A DNA stretch of 64,000 bases, from NCBI RefSeq assembly GCF_037976825.1, contig NZ_CP150269.1:1928501-1992500 (forward strand). The letters run 5' to 3'. A model generated the notes under the pieces. It was not told where the DNA came from. It saw only the letters and a program-made list of their open reading frames with translations, and made no database searches. The translations under genes were made by a program, and so were the position numbers. The DNA is from Paenibacillus sp. FSL K6-1330 (GTDB lineage Bacteria; Bacillota; Bacilli; Paenibacillales; Paenibacillaceae). Each line of letters starts with the position of its first letter. Positions within the stretch are counted from its first letter, which is position 1. Shown piece by piece: positions 37,541 through 47,457 of this stretch.

Positions 37541-38917
37541 TTGAATACATCGGAACATGTTCATTTTATAGGAATTGGCGGCTACGGGATGAGCGCCATT
37601 GCAAGAGTTATGCTGGAGATGGGTTATAAAGTCACGGGTTCTGACGTGGCATCGCAAGAATTGACAGAAAAGCTGGCGGCCAAGGGCGCCAAAATATACA
37701 TCGGACATACTGCCGAGCAAGTCAAGGGCGCTGACCTTGTGGTTTACTCCACGGCATTGTCCAAAGACAACGTGGAGCGGGTCGAAGCAGAGAAGCTGAA
37801 CATTCCTGTCCTTCACCGTGCGCAGATGCTGGCACGTCTTTTGAACGAACGCAAAGGCGTCGCCGTAGCGGGTGCGCACGGCAAGACAACCACTTCATCC
37901 ATGATTGCGCTCGTGATGGAAGAATGCGGCGTCGATCCGACATTTATCATCGGCGGGGAAATTATGAACGTTGGCACGAATGCCAAAGCCGGTGAAGGTG
38001 AGCATGTGGTGGCCGAAGCCGACGAGAGCGACGGCTCATTCCTGCAATACCATCCATGGCTGGGCGTTGTTCTGAATATCGAAGCCGATCACTTGGAGAA
38101 TTACGAAGGGGATTTCAATCGTCTTAAGGCGGCCTACGTACAATTCCTCAGCCAGATCAAGGCAGACGGTACGGCCGTGGTTTGCGCGGACGATAACAAC
38201 ATCCAGGCTATTTTGCCTGACCTAAAATGCAATGTGACCACATACGGCATTCATGCCGATGCTGAGTATACGGCAACGAATCTGGTGCTCGGCGACCGTC
38301 ACGTCAGCTTCACGATGCTTCATAACGGAATGGAGCTGGGCACCGTGGAACTGTCCGTACCGGGTAAACACAATGTCTACAACGCAATGGCTACGGTGAT
38401 ATGCTGCTTGAAAGGCGGAATCTCGTTTGAAGCGATTGTAGAGGCCATTGTTAAGTTCAACGGCGCTAAGCGCCGCTTCCAGGTGCTTGGTGAAGCAGAA
38501 GGCATTCTGGTGATTGACGACTATGCGCATCATCCGACGGAGATTGAGGCTACGATCAGTGCCGCTAAAGCGACGGGCAAACGGATTATTGCCGTATTCC
38601 AGCCGCAGCGGTATTCGAGGACCTTTTTCCTTCTGGATGCGTTTAGCCGCGCGTTCGGAGAAGCCGATGAGGTGATTATCACCGATATTTATTCTCCTGC
38701 CGGCGAGAAGCAAATCGAGGGTATCAGTTCCGGTAAGCTGGTGGAGCTGATTGTCCAGAACAGTAATGCCGGTGCCCGCTATTTGCCTACCAAAGAGGAT
38801 GTTCTGAACGATCTCAAAGGTCGTGTAAAAGAAGGCGATCTGGTTCTCACGATGGGGGCGGGCGATATTTGGAAAGTCGGTGCTGCTTTAGCAGAGTCTA
38901 TTAAAGGCAAGAAGTAA
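37541..38917 (+). CDS. murC: UDP-N-acetylmuramate--L-alanine ligase
   Basis: The 458-residue cytosolic ligase adds the first residue of the peptidoglycan stem peptide. The Rossmann-like [14 protein letters not shown] opens domain 1. The ATP-binding GAHGKTTT is at residues 111-118, then [20 protein letters not shown] and [14 protein letters not shown]. The start is TTG 37541, only 6 bp after folC, with GGTGAT upstream. In B. subtilis murC lies elsewhere (next to ytpR-type genes), so folC-murC adjacency is a lineage trait. A terminator follows at 39015. Confidence 0.97.
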   Translation: MNTSEHVHFIGIGGYGMSAIARVMLEMGYKVTGSDVASQELTEKLAAKGAKIYIGHTAEQVKGADLVVYSTALSKDNVERVEAEKLNIPVLHRAQMLARLLNERKGVAVAGAHGKTTTSSMIALVMEECGVDPTFIIGGEIMNVGTNAKAGEGEHVVAEADESDGSFLQYHPWLGVVLNIEADHLENYEGDFNRLKAAYVQFLSQIKADGTAVVCADDNNIQAILPDLKCNVTTYGIHADAEYTATNLVLGDRHVSFTMLHNGMELGTVELSVPGKHNVYNAMATVICCLKGGISFEAIVEAIVKFNGAKRRFQVLGEAEGILVIDDYAHHPTEIEATISAAKATGKRIIAVFQPQRYSRTFFLLDAFSRAFGEADEVIITDIYSPAGEKQIEGISSGKLVELIVQNSNAGARYLPTKEDVLNDLKGRVKEGDLVLTMGAGDIWKVGAALAESIKGKK

Positions 38918-39014
38918 ATGGATTGCGCGCATGCTTTGCTGCTTCGCTGCAGCAGGGGATTGCATGGGCTTTTGTCTTTCGAACGGAGGCAAAGCGAGCG
39001 GAATCGCTAAGTAT

Positions 39015-39053
39015 AACAGGCTGATCAAGATGTTTTCTTGATCAGCCTGTTTG
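39015..39053 (+). terminator. Terminator of murC
   Basis: A 15-bp stem (AACAGGCTGATCAAGA-type) with loop of about 5 nt, then TTTGTTTTG. Confidence 0.9.
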
Positions 39054-39131
39054 TTTTGTTTTTCGCACACTCATAAGTTGCCAAGCTTGATCATATAGCT
39101 AGGTGTAGAAGGACAAGTGAGGTGTGTGGAT

Positions 39132-40523
39132 ATGAATAAAGCACGGATGACGATTCGTTTTGATCACGATCCGCCGAAGGACAGTCATAAGGATCATATG
39201 CGTGAGGAACGGGATCCGTATCAAAAAGTTCCAGCAAGACGCAATGACCAAGTTGATGACCGCCATCTCGTATTCGACGAGTTTGACACAACGGCGCCAG
39301 ATCGGTTTGCCGATGCGGGCACTTCGTTCGAACCTAGGAGCAGTATGCAGCATGATCATCTACGCGTCGTTCCGCCTCTCCGGGAGGAGGGGGAGACCCC
39401 GAATGTGAACGGTCAAGGGTGGAGAACCTCGCGTCATAACCGGTTCAGGGGCCGATTAGCTGAGGAAAGACGGCGTCTGGATCATATCGACGGCGGGTCG
39501 TTTGGTGACGGACCTGAACATAACGATACATATGACGATATGCGTGAGCGTAAGGAACTCTATGACCTTCATGATGACGTGTATCCCGGAAGAGTGGGCC
39601 CCGAAGCGAACGACTCCAACTGGAATCTCGGGCCTGAGGCGGATCTATATGAGTCATCTGCTGGTGACTACAGCTATTATCGCTCACGCAAACCTACCTC
39701 CTTCTGGAAAATGGCTGTGTCTGTGACAGCGGCGGTTGTTACGGGTTTGCTGTTTGGGTATATGGTGCTGTCTATGTTTAACGGTGGTAATGCAGGTGAG
39801 GATCCAACATCGGGACAGCTTGAAACCAATGATGCAGTGAATCAAGCCCCGGCTGATTCCTCTGGTGGAACGGGTGCAACCCTCGCACCTGATTTAACTG
39901 AATCGGCTGTTCACATTCCAGGTCAAATCTTTTATATGCTTCAGTACGGTGTGTTCAGCACCCCGGAACGGGCTGAGCAAGCGAAGGGGGAGCTGCTGCA
40001 GTCCGGTATTGCCGCCGGCGGAGATTCGGATGAGGAGAACCGGGTGTATGCGGGCATTTCACCAGACCGCGAGCAGGCCAAGCTGCTCAGCAATCAGCTT
40101 AAGGCCGAAGGCGTCGAATTATACGTAAGAGAAATCGCGCTCCCTAATATAGAGTCAGCTGTCTTTGCGGGCGAGGAGCAGACGCTGACGGACTATTTTA
40201 CGATAAGCGGGCAACTGGTATCGGAGCTTAGTAAGCTATCGGCATCGCTGCTGGGGAAGCAGGAGGCGGGCGCGGTGGCGCCGGAGAATATGACTACGAT
40301 CACAAATCTGCACCAGCAGTGGATCCAATCGATGCAGTTGCTGTCCGCCGGCTTGGGTCCGGAGACCGGGGCTGTGCTGCCGGCGATGGAGCAATCCATG
40401 AACAGTTCAATCACTGCGCTCTCCGAATATAACAAAAATCAATCCAAGGGGCATTTGTGGGAGATTCAAACAGGTATGATGAACTATGTCATGGGCCAAA
40501 AGAAACTCCTGGATGGCCTATAA
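39132..40523 (+). CDS. spoIIB: SpoIIB-like SPOR-domain membrane protein
   Basis: The 463-residue protein starts MNKARMTIRFDHDPPKD and has a charged cytoplasmic region (residues 1-190) and one membrane helix (about 198-220, MAVSVTAAVVTGLLFGYMVL). After a Ser/Gly/Thr linker, an extracytoplasmic SPOR domain begins FYMLQYGVFSTPERAEQAK (about 277-345), followed by a helical C-terminal domain. This order, and the position just before maf, fit SpoIIB, which helps septal peptidoglycan thinning during engulfment. It is longer than B. subtilis SpoIIB (332). ATG 39132 has GAGGTG 7 nt upstream. Identity beyond 'SPOR protein' is inference from architecture and synteny. Confidence 0.75.
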   Translation: MNKARMTIRFDHDPPKDSHKDHMREERDPYQKVPARRNDQVDDRHLVFDEFDTTAPDRFADAGTSFEPRSSMQHDHLRVVPPLREEGETPNVNGQGWRTSRHNRFRGRLAEERRRLDHIDGGSFGDGPEHNDTYDDMRERKELYDLHDDVYPGRVGPEANDSNWNLGPEADLYESSAGDYSYYRSRKPTSFWKMAVSVTAAVVTGLLFGYMVLSMFNGGNAGEDPTSGQLETNDAVNQAPADSSGGTGATLAPDLTESAVHIPGQIFYMLQYGVFSTPERAEQAKGELLQSGIAAGGDSDEENRVYAGISPDREQAKLLSNQLKAEGVELYVREIALPNIESAVFAGEEQTLTDYFTISGQLVSELSKLSASLLGKQEAGAVAPENMTTITNLHQQWIQSMQLLSAGLGPETGAVLPAMEQSMNSSITALSEYNKNQSKGHLWEIQTGMMNYVMGQKKLLDGL

Positions 40524-40537
40524 ATTCAAATTTACGT

Positions 40538-40584
40538 AAAATCCGGCTTGGAACTGGAAATAGTTCCCCCTGCCGGATTTCTGT
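40538..40584 (+). terminator. Probable terminator of the SPOR gene
   Basis: Outer stem AAATCCGGC / GCCGGATTT with inner GGAAC / GTTCC, then CTGTTTG. The T tract is weak. Confidence 0.6.
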
Positions 40585-40650
40585 TTGTATTGCTTATCGA
40601 TTCACCGTATAATAATTAGGGTGTCAAAATATGGCGAGGGAAGAGGATGC

Positions 40651-40893
40651 ATGAAGAAAAACAAAGGAATGCTCATCTTGTTTTTGCTGCTGGGGTGGCT
40701 GACGGGAACATGGCTTGCTAAGGCGCTTCAGCCTGTCAAGGCTTTGTCGTTTTTAACGTCTACTACACCGATTAAGTGGTCGCCTCGCGCTGATTTTGAC
40801 ATTATTCGTTATGATATTAACCTTGAACTTAACTTTTGCCTGCTCAGTCTGCTCGGCATTATAGCTGCACTTTGGTTATACCGCAGGCTCTAA
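40651..40893 (+). CDS. DUF4321-like small membrane protein
   Basis: An 80-residue protein with an N-terminal membrane helix (residues 7-26, MLILFLLLGWLTGTWLAKAL) and a C-terminal helix (about 60-78) that flank a short external loop. Size, two-helix layout and position beside maf match the DUF4321 family, whose function is unknown. ATG 40651 follows GAAGAGGATGC. It precedes maf by 25 bp and probably belongs to its operon. Confidence 0.8.
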   Translation: MKKNKGMLILFLLLGWLTGTWLAKALQPVKALSFLTSTTPIKWSPRADFDIIRYDINLELNFCLLSLLGIIAALWLYRRL

Positions 40894-40918
40894 GACATGA
40901 CAAAGGAGATTATCCCCC

Positions 40919-41530
40919 TTGAATGAGAAGAGAAACCGCCGTATCATATTGGCCTCCACCTCTCCTCGGCGTCAGGAATTGATTGCCTCCCTTCGTATCC
41001 CATTCGAGATTATGCCTAGTGAAGCTGATGAGGACACCCCGCAAGGGTGGTCGCCAGAGCGAATTGTGGAGTCACTGGCACTACGTAAAGCGGAAGCGGT
41101 TCTCCGAAAGCTGACGGATGATCCGGGAGATGGTATCATTGTGGGAAGCGACACGATTGTAGTTGTAGATGATCATGTCCTCGGGAAACCGGAGGATCAT
41201 GCTGACGCGGCAAGGATGTTGTCCATGCTTCAAGGACGGGCTCACCTCGTGTACACGGGCGTGGCTTGTGTTGATCGGGAATCCGGTCATACAAAGGTTG
41301 CCCACCGTGTGACAACCGTAAAGATGAAATCGTTAAGTGATGATGCGATCGCGGCTTATGTAAAGAGCGGGGAACCTGCTGACAAAGCAGGCTCGTATGC
41401 GATTCAAGGCTTGGGTGCAACCATCGTGGAAGGAATCGAAGGCGACTATTTTAACGTTGTCGGCCTGCCGCTTTCTCTGCTGTCGGACATGCTGTCTGAA
41501 ATGGGGATGGATGTACTCACCGATTCATAG
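40919..41530 (+). CDS. maf: Maf nucleotide pyrophosphatase
   Basis: This 203-residue Maf/Ham1-fold enzyme hydrolyses modified or canonical dTTP/UTP-type nucleotides and is associated with septum control. Signatures are ILASTSPRRQEL (residues 9-20), VGSDTIVVVDDHVLGKP, and KAGSYAIQGLGATIVEGIEGDYFNVVGLP. The start is TTG 40919 with AAAGGAG 10 nt upstream. It lies upstream of radC as in B. subtilis. Confidence 0.96.
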   Translation: MNEKRNRRIILASTSPRRQELIASLRIPFEIMPSEADEDTPQGWSPERIVESLALRKAEAVLRKLTDDPGDGIIVGSDTIVVVDDHVLGKPEDHADAARMLSMLQGRAHLVYTGVACVDRESGHTKVAHRVTTVKMKSLSDDAIAAYVKSGEPADKAGSYAIQGLGATIVEGIEGDYFNVVGLPLSLLSDMLSEMGMDVLTDS

Positions 41531-41615
41531 ATATAGAACAACGGCATGCGAAATGTAGGGGAATCCTGAAGTTTCGGTGACCTGCTGATTTAAATCTTAG
41601 AAAAGAGGGGAATAT

Positions 41616-42305
41616 ATGGAGTCGCCAACGCTATTGCTGCGCGACATCCCCCATGATGAACGACCTAGAGAGCGCATGATGCAATATGGGGCGAGCGCTT
41701 TAAGCCATGCAGAATTGCTGGCGATATTGCTTCGGACCGGTACCCGCCAGGAATCCGCCGTACATATAGCCCAGCGGCTGCTGGGGGAAGCAGGCGGCAT
41801 CCGGCAGCTCGTTGATCTTAGCATTGAGGAAATTACGCAAATCAAAGGAATTGGAACCGCTAAGGCTGTTCAGCTGAAGGCTGGCATAGAGCTTGGACGG
41901 CGCTTAGCCGCATCGAGACATGTAGAGCCAGTTATTATTCGCAGTCCGCATGACGCGGCAGAACTGCTCAGTGAACAGATGCGCTATTTACAGAAAGAGC
42001 ATTTTGTCTGTGTATTTTTAAATACGAAAAATCATGTCATTGCCCAGGAAACGTTATCGATGGGAAGCCTTAATGCTTCCATCGTTCATCCCCGCGAGGT
42101 GTTCAGAGCGGCCATCAAATGCAGCAGTGCATCCCTGGTGTGCGCGCACAACCATCCTAGCGGAGATCCGACGCCCAGCCCGGAAGACATATCGCTGACT
42201 GCCCGCTTAGTGGAGGCAGGACAGATTGTCGGGATCGACGTGCTGGATCATCTGATCATTGGGGACGGATCGTTTGTAAGTTTGAAGGAACGGGGCTTGA
42301 TGTAA
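41616..42305 (+). CDS. radC: RadC family JAB-domain protein
   Basis: This 229-residue protein has an N-terminal UPF0758 helix-hairpin-helix region (SIEEITQIKGIGTAKAVQLKAG, residues about 69-90) and a C-terminal JAMM metalloprotease-like domain with SASLVCAHNHPSGDPTPSPED. The metal-binding His-x-His...Asp pattern is intact. The historical DNA-repair role is disputed. GAGGGG lies upstream of ATG 41616. mreB begins 38 bp later. Confidence 0.96.
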   Translation: MESPTLLLRDIPHDERPRERMMQYGASALSHAELLAILLRTGTRQESAVHIAQRLLGEAGGIRQLVDLSIEEITQIKGIGTAKAVQLKAGIELGRRLAASRHVEPVIIRSPHDAAELLSEQMRYLQKEHFVCVFLNTKNHVIAQETLSMGSLNASIVHPREVFRAAIKCSSASLVCAHNHPSGDPTPSPEDISLTARLVEAGQIVGIDVLDHLIIGDGSFVSLKERGLM

Positions 42306-42313
42306 TATAATAG

Positions 42314-43378
<1,065 letters not shown>

Positions 43379-43435
43379 AAATCAAAATAGAAGTGTAAAC
43401 CCCTAATGTTGGGAGAGAAAACAGTAAGTTAGAGG

Positions 43436-44311
43436 GTGCTGCAACTGTTTAAGCTGCTAGGTAATAAGCGATTGTTTATTATGCTCATCGGGCTGGTAGC
43501 GTTTATCGCTATTATGGGGTTTACGCTCGGCCCGAGAGCTTCTTTATCTTGGCCTGAAAAATTTGTCAAAGATACGGTCGGTTTTGTGCAAAGTGTGTTT
43601 TATAAGCCCGCTGCCTATATAGCGGGTTTCTTTGAAGATGTACGGAACATGAAGGAGATCTATGAAGAGAATGAGGAGCTGCGGAGAGCGGTTGCCCAAT
43701 ATTCTCGAGAGAGTGCGAATTATAACACGATGAAAGCTAATTACGAAAAGCTTCGGGATCAGCTCCATTTTACAGAGAACCAGAAAAATCGTGACAAATA
43801 TGAGTACCGTACGGCCCAGGTGCTCAGCGTCAACTCGGATCCGAATAACCGGACACTTGTCGTCGATCTTGGCGAGCGCGATGGGGTTCGCCCTAATATG
43901 TCGGTCACGACAGTGGACGGCATGGTCGGCATTGTTAGCAGCGTAAGCAATTTCACCTCTACGGTGAAACTGTTGACAACGATGGACGCACAGGATCCGA
44001 ATCCGCAGCCGATTTCGGTGACGGCCATCGGGAAAGAGGACAAAACGTTTGGCGTGGTTGAGAGTTACGATGAGAAGACCAACACACTGCAGATGACGCG
44101 TATTCAGGAGAATGATCCGATCAAGAAAGGCGATAAAATCATTTCATCCGGTGCCGGAGGCGTTATACCACAGGGCTTGATTATTGGTGAGGTAAAAAGT
44201 GTTCAGGTAAGCCAATACGGTCAGAGCAGAACAGCTACGATCAAACCAGCGGCCAAGTTTGATGACTGGAAGTATCTGATCATCGTCTTTACGCCTGAGG
44301 AGCCTGAATAA
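43436..44311 (+). CDS. mreC: Rod shape-determining protein MreC
   Basis: The 291-residue protein has one N-terminal membrane helix (about residues 13-32), a coiled coil (MKEIYEENEELRRAVAQYSR and following, about 68-115) and the extracellular beta-barrel domain (SVNSDPNNRTLVVDLGERDG and SGAGGVIPQGLIIGEV). It scaffolds MreB with penicillin-binding proteins. The start is uncertain. GTG 43436 abuts AGAGG, while CTG 43445 would have ideal 9-nt spacing and give MFKLLGNKRLF. No ATG is available near the N-terminus. Confidence 0.95.
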   Translation: MLQLFKLLGNKRLFIMLIGLVAFIAIMGFTLGPRASLSWPEKFVKDTVGFVQSVFYKPAAYIAGFFEDVRNMKEIYEENEELRRAVAQYSRESANYNTMKANYEKLRDQLHFTENQKNRDKYEYRTAQVLSVNSDPNNRTLVVDLGERDGVRPNMSVTTVDGMVGIVSSVSNFTSTVKLLTTMDAQDPNPQPISVTAIGKEDKTFGVVESYDEKTNTLQMTRIQENDPIKKGDKIISSGAGGVIPQGLIIGEVKSVQVSQYGQSRTATIKPAAKFDDWKYLIIVFTPEEPE

Positions 44312-44312
44312 G

Positions 44313-44837
44313 ATGGCACGTAAACAGATTCTGGTCCTGTTGCTGTTCGTGCTGTTTATCCTGCAGGGCACGGTGGTTTTCTGGTTAACGCCAAGCTCGC
44401 TGCAGCTTCAGATTTATCCTAACTTTGTATTGGTCTGCTTGTTTTTTGTTTCGATTTATTATCATCGCCACACGGGGCTGGTGCTCGGACTCTTATTCGG
44501 CATGCTTCACGATATCGTGTATTACGGCGAGATGATTGGCACTTATTCGTTTGCTATGGGCGTATCCGCATATCTGGTGGGACTTGTATTCAAGTCCCCG
44601 CGGGCACCTCTGCCCATGATGATGACCGTTGTCATCCTGGGAAGTTTGTTGTTTGACAGTACGCTTTTTGGCATATATAAGGTGTTTCGACTCAATCCGA
44701 CTTCTTATAATTGGTCACTGCTTCATCATATGCTACCCAATCTCCTTGTTCATTTTGCCTTTGCTCTGGCGATTTACGTTCCTCTTCGCAAGCAGATTGA
44801 GTTGGTTACGAAGAATCAGAGAAGGAAGGCATCCTGA
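44313..44837 (+). CDS. mreD: Rod shape-determining protein MreD
   Basis: A 174-residue integral membrane protein with about five helices (ILVLLLFVLFILQGTVVFWL at the N-terminus, GLVLGLLFGMLHDIVYYGEM mid-protein). The GLLFGMLHDIVYYG segment is typical of MreD. It begins 1 bp after the mreC stop, consistent with coupled translation. It works with MreB and MreC in the elongasome. Confidence 0.92.
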   Translation: MARKQILVLLLFVLFILQGTVVFWLTPSSLQLQIYPNFVLVCLFFVSIYYHRHTGLVLGLLFGMLHDIVYYGEMIGTYSFAMGVSAYLVGLVFKSPRAPLPMMMTVVILGSLLFDSTLFGIYKVFRLNPTSYNWSLLHHMLPNLLVHFAFALAIYVPLRKQIELVTKNQRRKAS

Positions 44838-44920
44838 ACCCTCCATTATGACATTTTACTAGACTAGCAGGAACTTGAAGGTTTGAGCGCGAAATGTATA
44901 GGGATGGGAGGGACAGGCTT

Positions 44921-45583
44921 ATGGCTGTAAAATCCAATCATGTAACGATTAAGGGCATCAAAGATGGCCTGGTATTCCTGCTTGATGACCAGTGCGAGCT
45001 GGAGGAGTTGCTCGACGAGCTGCGCTATAAATTGGAGCACAGTCATCAGAATATTTTGACCGGACCTATCATTCATGTGGATGTGAAGCTGGGTTCCCGG
45101 AAAATTTCCGAAGAAGAGAAGCAGACGATTCTTGACATATTGAAGCAAAAGGGCAACCTGCTGATACGTAATGTGGAGTCGCCGCTGCTTGAGTCCGAGC
45201 TCATCCCAGAGGAGAAGCTTACGCTTAAGACGGGAATGGTGCGTTCCGGACAGGTGCTGCATCATGACGGCGATCTCTTGTTCCTCGGCGATGTGAATCC
45301 CGGCGGGACCATAACGTGTACTGGCGATATCTACATATTGGGAGCTCTGCGTGGAACCGCGCACGCCGGTGTAGAGGGCAACGAGGAAGCGATTATAGCG
45401 GCTTCGTATTTTGCCCCCACCCAGCTCCGTATCTCCCAGATGATCAGCAGACCGCCGGATGAGTGGGAGACGCGGGAAACGGTCATGGAGTTTGCGTATT
45501 TGAAGGACGGAAGCATGGAGATCGATAAGATCAGCAACATCTCACGTTTGGGTCGGGATTTTAATGTGTTTAAAGGGGTGTAG
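44921..45583 (+). CDS. minC: Septum site-determining protein MinC
   Basis: The 220-residue FtsZ inhibitor is brought to the poles by MinD. The N-terminal domain starts VTIKGIKDGLVFLLDD. The C-terminal beta-helix domain has GDLLFLGDVNPGGTITCTGDIYILGALRGTAHAG (about residues 119-152), the dimer and MinD-binding core. ATG 44921 is chosen because GGGAGGG lies 7 nt upstream. The earlier ATG at 44894 has none. minD follows after 3 bp. Confidence 0.97.
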   Translation: MAVKSNHVTIKGIKDGLVFLLDDQCELEELLDELRYKLEHSHQNILTGPIIHVDVKLGSRKISEEEKQTILDILKQKGNLLIRNVESPLLESELIPEEKLTLKTGMVRSGQVLHHDGDLLFLGDVNPGGTITCTGDIYILGALRGTAHAGVEGNEEAIIAASYFAPTQLRISQMISRPPDEWETRETVMEFAYLKDGSMEIDKISNISRLGRDFNVFKGV

Positions 45584-45586
45584 AAC

Positions 45587-46381
45587 ATGGGAGAGGCAAT
45601 CGTCGTAACTTCAGGTAAAGGCGGAGTCGGTAAAACGACGACATCGGCGAACATCGGCACAGCTTTGGCACTGCTCGGTAAAAAAGTGTGTCTGGTTGAT
45701 ACGGACATCGGTCTTCGTAATTTGGATGTCGTGATGGGCCTGGAAAACCGGATAATATACGATTTGTGCGACGTTGCAGAAGGGCGATGCCGACTTAACC
45801 AGGCGCTAATCAAGGATAAGCGCTTTGATGAGCTGTATATGCTTCCTGCAGCCCAGACCAAAGACAAGAATGCCGTTTCTCCGGAGCAGGTGAAAGATAT
45901 CGTACTTGAATTGAAAAAAGAATTCGAATACGTCATTATCGATTGTCCGGCTGGAATCGAGCAAGGATTTAAGAATGCCATTGCCGGTGCAGATAAAGCG
46001 ATTGTGGTTACAACGCCCGAGAATGCGGCCGTGCGGGACGCAGATCGGATTATCGGCCTGCTGGAGAGCTCGCATGTCGAGTCTCCGAAGCTCGTGGTGA
46101 ATCGGATTCGCCCGAACATGGTGAAATCCGGCGACATGCTGGAGATTGAAGATGTGCTGCAGGTGCTGAATATTGATCTGATCGGTATCGTGCCAGATGA
46201 TGAAATGGTCATTAAAGCGGCCAACATCGGGGAGCCTACGGTGATGAATCCGGACTCCCAGGCAGCCATCGCCTATAGAAACATCGCCCGTCGTATCCTG
46301 GGTGACACCGTTCCTCTGATGCAAATCCATCAGAAAAAAGGAATGTTCACTAAATTCAAAAAGTTTTTTGGAATGGGTTAA
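45587..46381 (+). CDS. minD: Septum site-determining ATPase MinD
   Basis: The 264-residue membrane-associated ATPase has the deviant Walker A KGGVGKTT at residues 11-18, VDTDIGLRNLD (switch I region) and IIDCPAGIEQGF (Walker B). The C-terminal amphipathic membrane-targeting helix is visible as KGMFTKFKKFFGMG. AAAGGGG precedes ATG 45587. A terminator follows at 46394. Confidence 0.98.
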   Translation: MGEAIVVTSGKGGVGKTTTSANIGTALALLGKKVCLVDTDIGLRNLDVVMGLENRIIYDLCDVAEGRCRLNQALIKDKRFDELYMLPAAQTKDKNAVSPEQVKDIVLELKKEFEYVIIDCPAGIEQGFKNAIAGADKAIVVTTPENAAVRDADRIIGLLESSHVESPKLVVNRIRPNMVKSGDMLEIEDVLQVLNIDLIGIVPDDEMVIKAANIGEPTVMNPDSQAAIAYRNIARRILGDTVPLMQIHQKKGMFTKFKKFFGMG

Positions 46382-46393
46382 GGGATTAACACG

Positions 46394-46420
46394 AACCGGT
46401 GCCGAGAGGCATCGGTTTTT
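46394..46420 (+). terminator. Terminator of minCD
   Basis: A 10-bp stem (AACCGGTGCC / GGCATCGGTT) with loop GAGA and six T. Confidence 0.9.
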
Positions 46421-46548
46421 TGTTTACTTCATCGACGCTGTTTTGATATGCATGCATTCTGCGCGCCTCTTCAATAGGGCTTGTTCTAAATATCTTTCAT
46501 CTCCTCATAGGATAGAGTAAGAAAACAAGCCCCAAGGGGGAAAGAACA

Positions 46549-47457
46549 ATGGACATCAAAACTTCAGTTAAGAACCGAAGAGAAGCCCGCATTCGCGAGC
46601 TGCTGGAAGGGGAACAGTCTCCGGTACCACATGATAAGTCGTCATGGACGCCCGTTCCCGAGAGGAAGCCTGCCAATCTCAATCTTCACAAGACAGGCTT
46701 TATACAGGATCACAGAGCGAATCCATCCCCACGTCTCGCAGAGAGGGAACCCGATCCCGAGCAGCTTTGGAAGCAAGGGCACCGCGGTTGGTATGGTACG
46801 CTGGATCCCGGTGATCCGGGGGAACCTCCAAGAAAAGCTTCGTTTCTGTCGGGCTTGGTGCGCCGCGTGATCGTCAGTGCGCTGGTGTTTGGATTGGCAT
46901 GGGGGGTATTTTCGTTTCAGCAGCCGTGGGCTCTTCGTACACAAGCTTTTATTGTTGAGGGACTGAGCCATGAGATGGATTTTCAGGCAGCTCAAGTATG
47001 GTACGAGGAGCACTTTGGAAGCGCGCCTTCCTTTATTCCGATTTTTGGACAAACTGACGAGCACTCGACGAAGGTAAATGCCGGGACTACTTTAGTTCCT
47101 CCGCTTTCCGGAAAGGTGGTCCAATCCTTTGCTGTGGATCTTAAAGGCATTGTTTTGGAAGCCGGAGGGGGTTCTTTAGCAGACCGGGCGGTTAAGAGTA
47201 TAGAGACTGGACGCGTGCTTGAGGTTAAAGATCATCCTGAGAATGGGGTCACCATTCTCATACAGCATACAGGAGAGAGAACGGCGATATACAGCAGGCT
47301 GGCAGAAACGGGACTTAAGGTAAACGATTGGGTCCAAGGTGGAGATATTATCGGCACATTGGCGTCTTCAGGCACAGGCAGCCCGCCCGCCCTTTATTTC
47401 GAACTGAAAGAGGGGAATCGTGGTGTCGATCCGGCGGAAGTGATTCCGTTTGATTAA
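46549..47457 (+). CDS. spoIVFA: Stage IV sporulation protein FA
   Basis: The 302-residue protein has a charged cytoplasmic N-terminus (to about residue 100), one membrane helix (about 105-125) and an extracytoplasmic degenerate M23/LytM domain (about 180-300). The latter reads VVQSFAVDLKGIVLEAGGG, with ILIQHTGERTAIYSRLAETGLKVNDWVQ. Metal-binding His residues of active M23 enzymes are not evident. In B. subtilis it holds the SpoIVFB protease inactive in the outer forespore membrane until the SpoIVB signal. An AAGGGGGAAAG site lies upstream. It overlaps spoIVFB by 8 bp. Confidence 0.93.
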   Translation: MDIKTSVKNRREARIRELLEGEQSPVPHDKSSWTPVPERKPANLNLHKTGFIQDHRANPSPRLAEREPDPEQLWKQGHRGWYGTLDPGDPGEPPRKASFLSGLVRRVIVSALVFGLAWGVFSFQQPWALRTQAFIVEGLSHEMDFQAAQVWYEEHFGSAPSFIPIFGQTDEHSTKVNAGTTLVPPLSGKVVQSFAVDLKGIVLEAGGGSLADRAVKSIETGRVLEVKDHPENGVTILIQHTGERTAIYSRLAETGLKVNDWVQGGDIIGTLASSGTGSPPALYFELKEGNRGVDPAEVIPFD

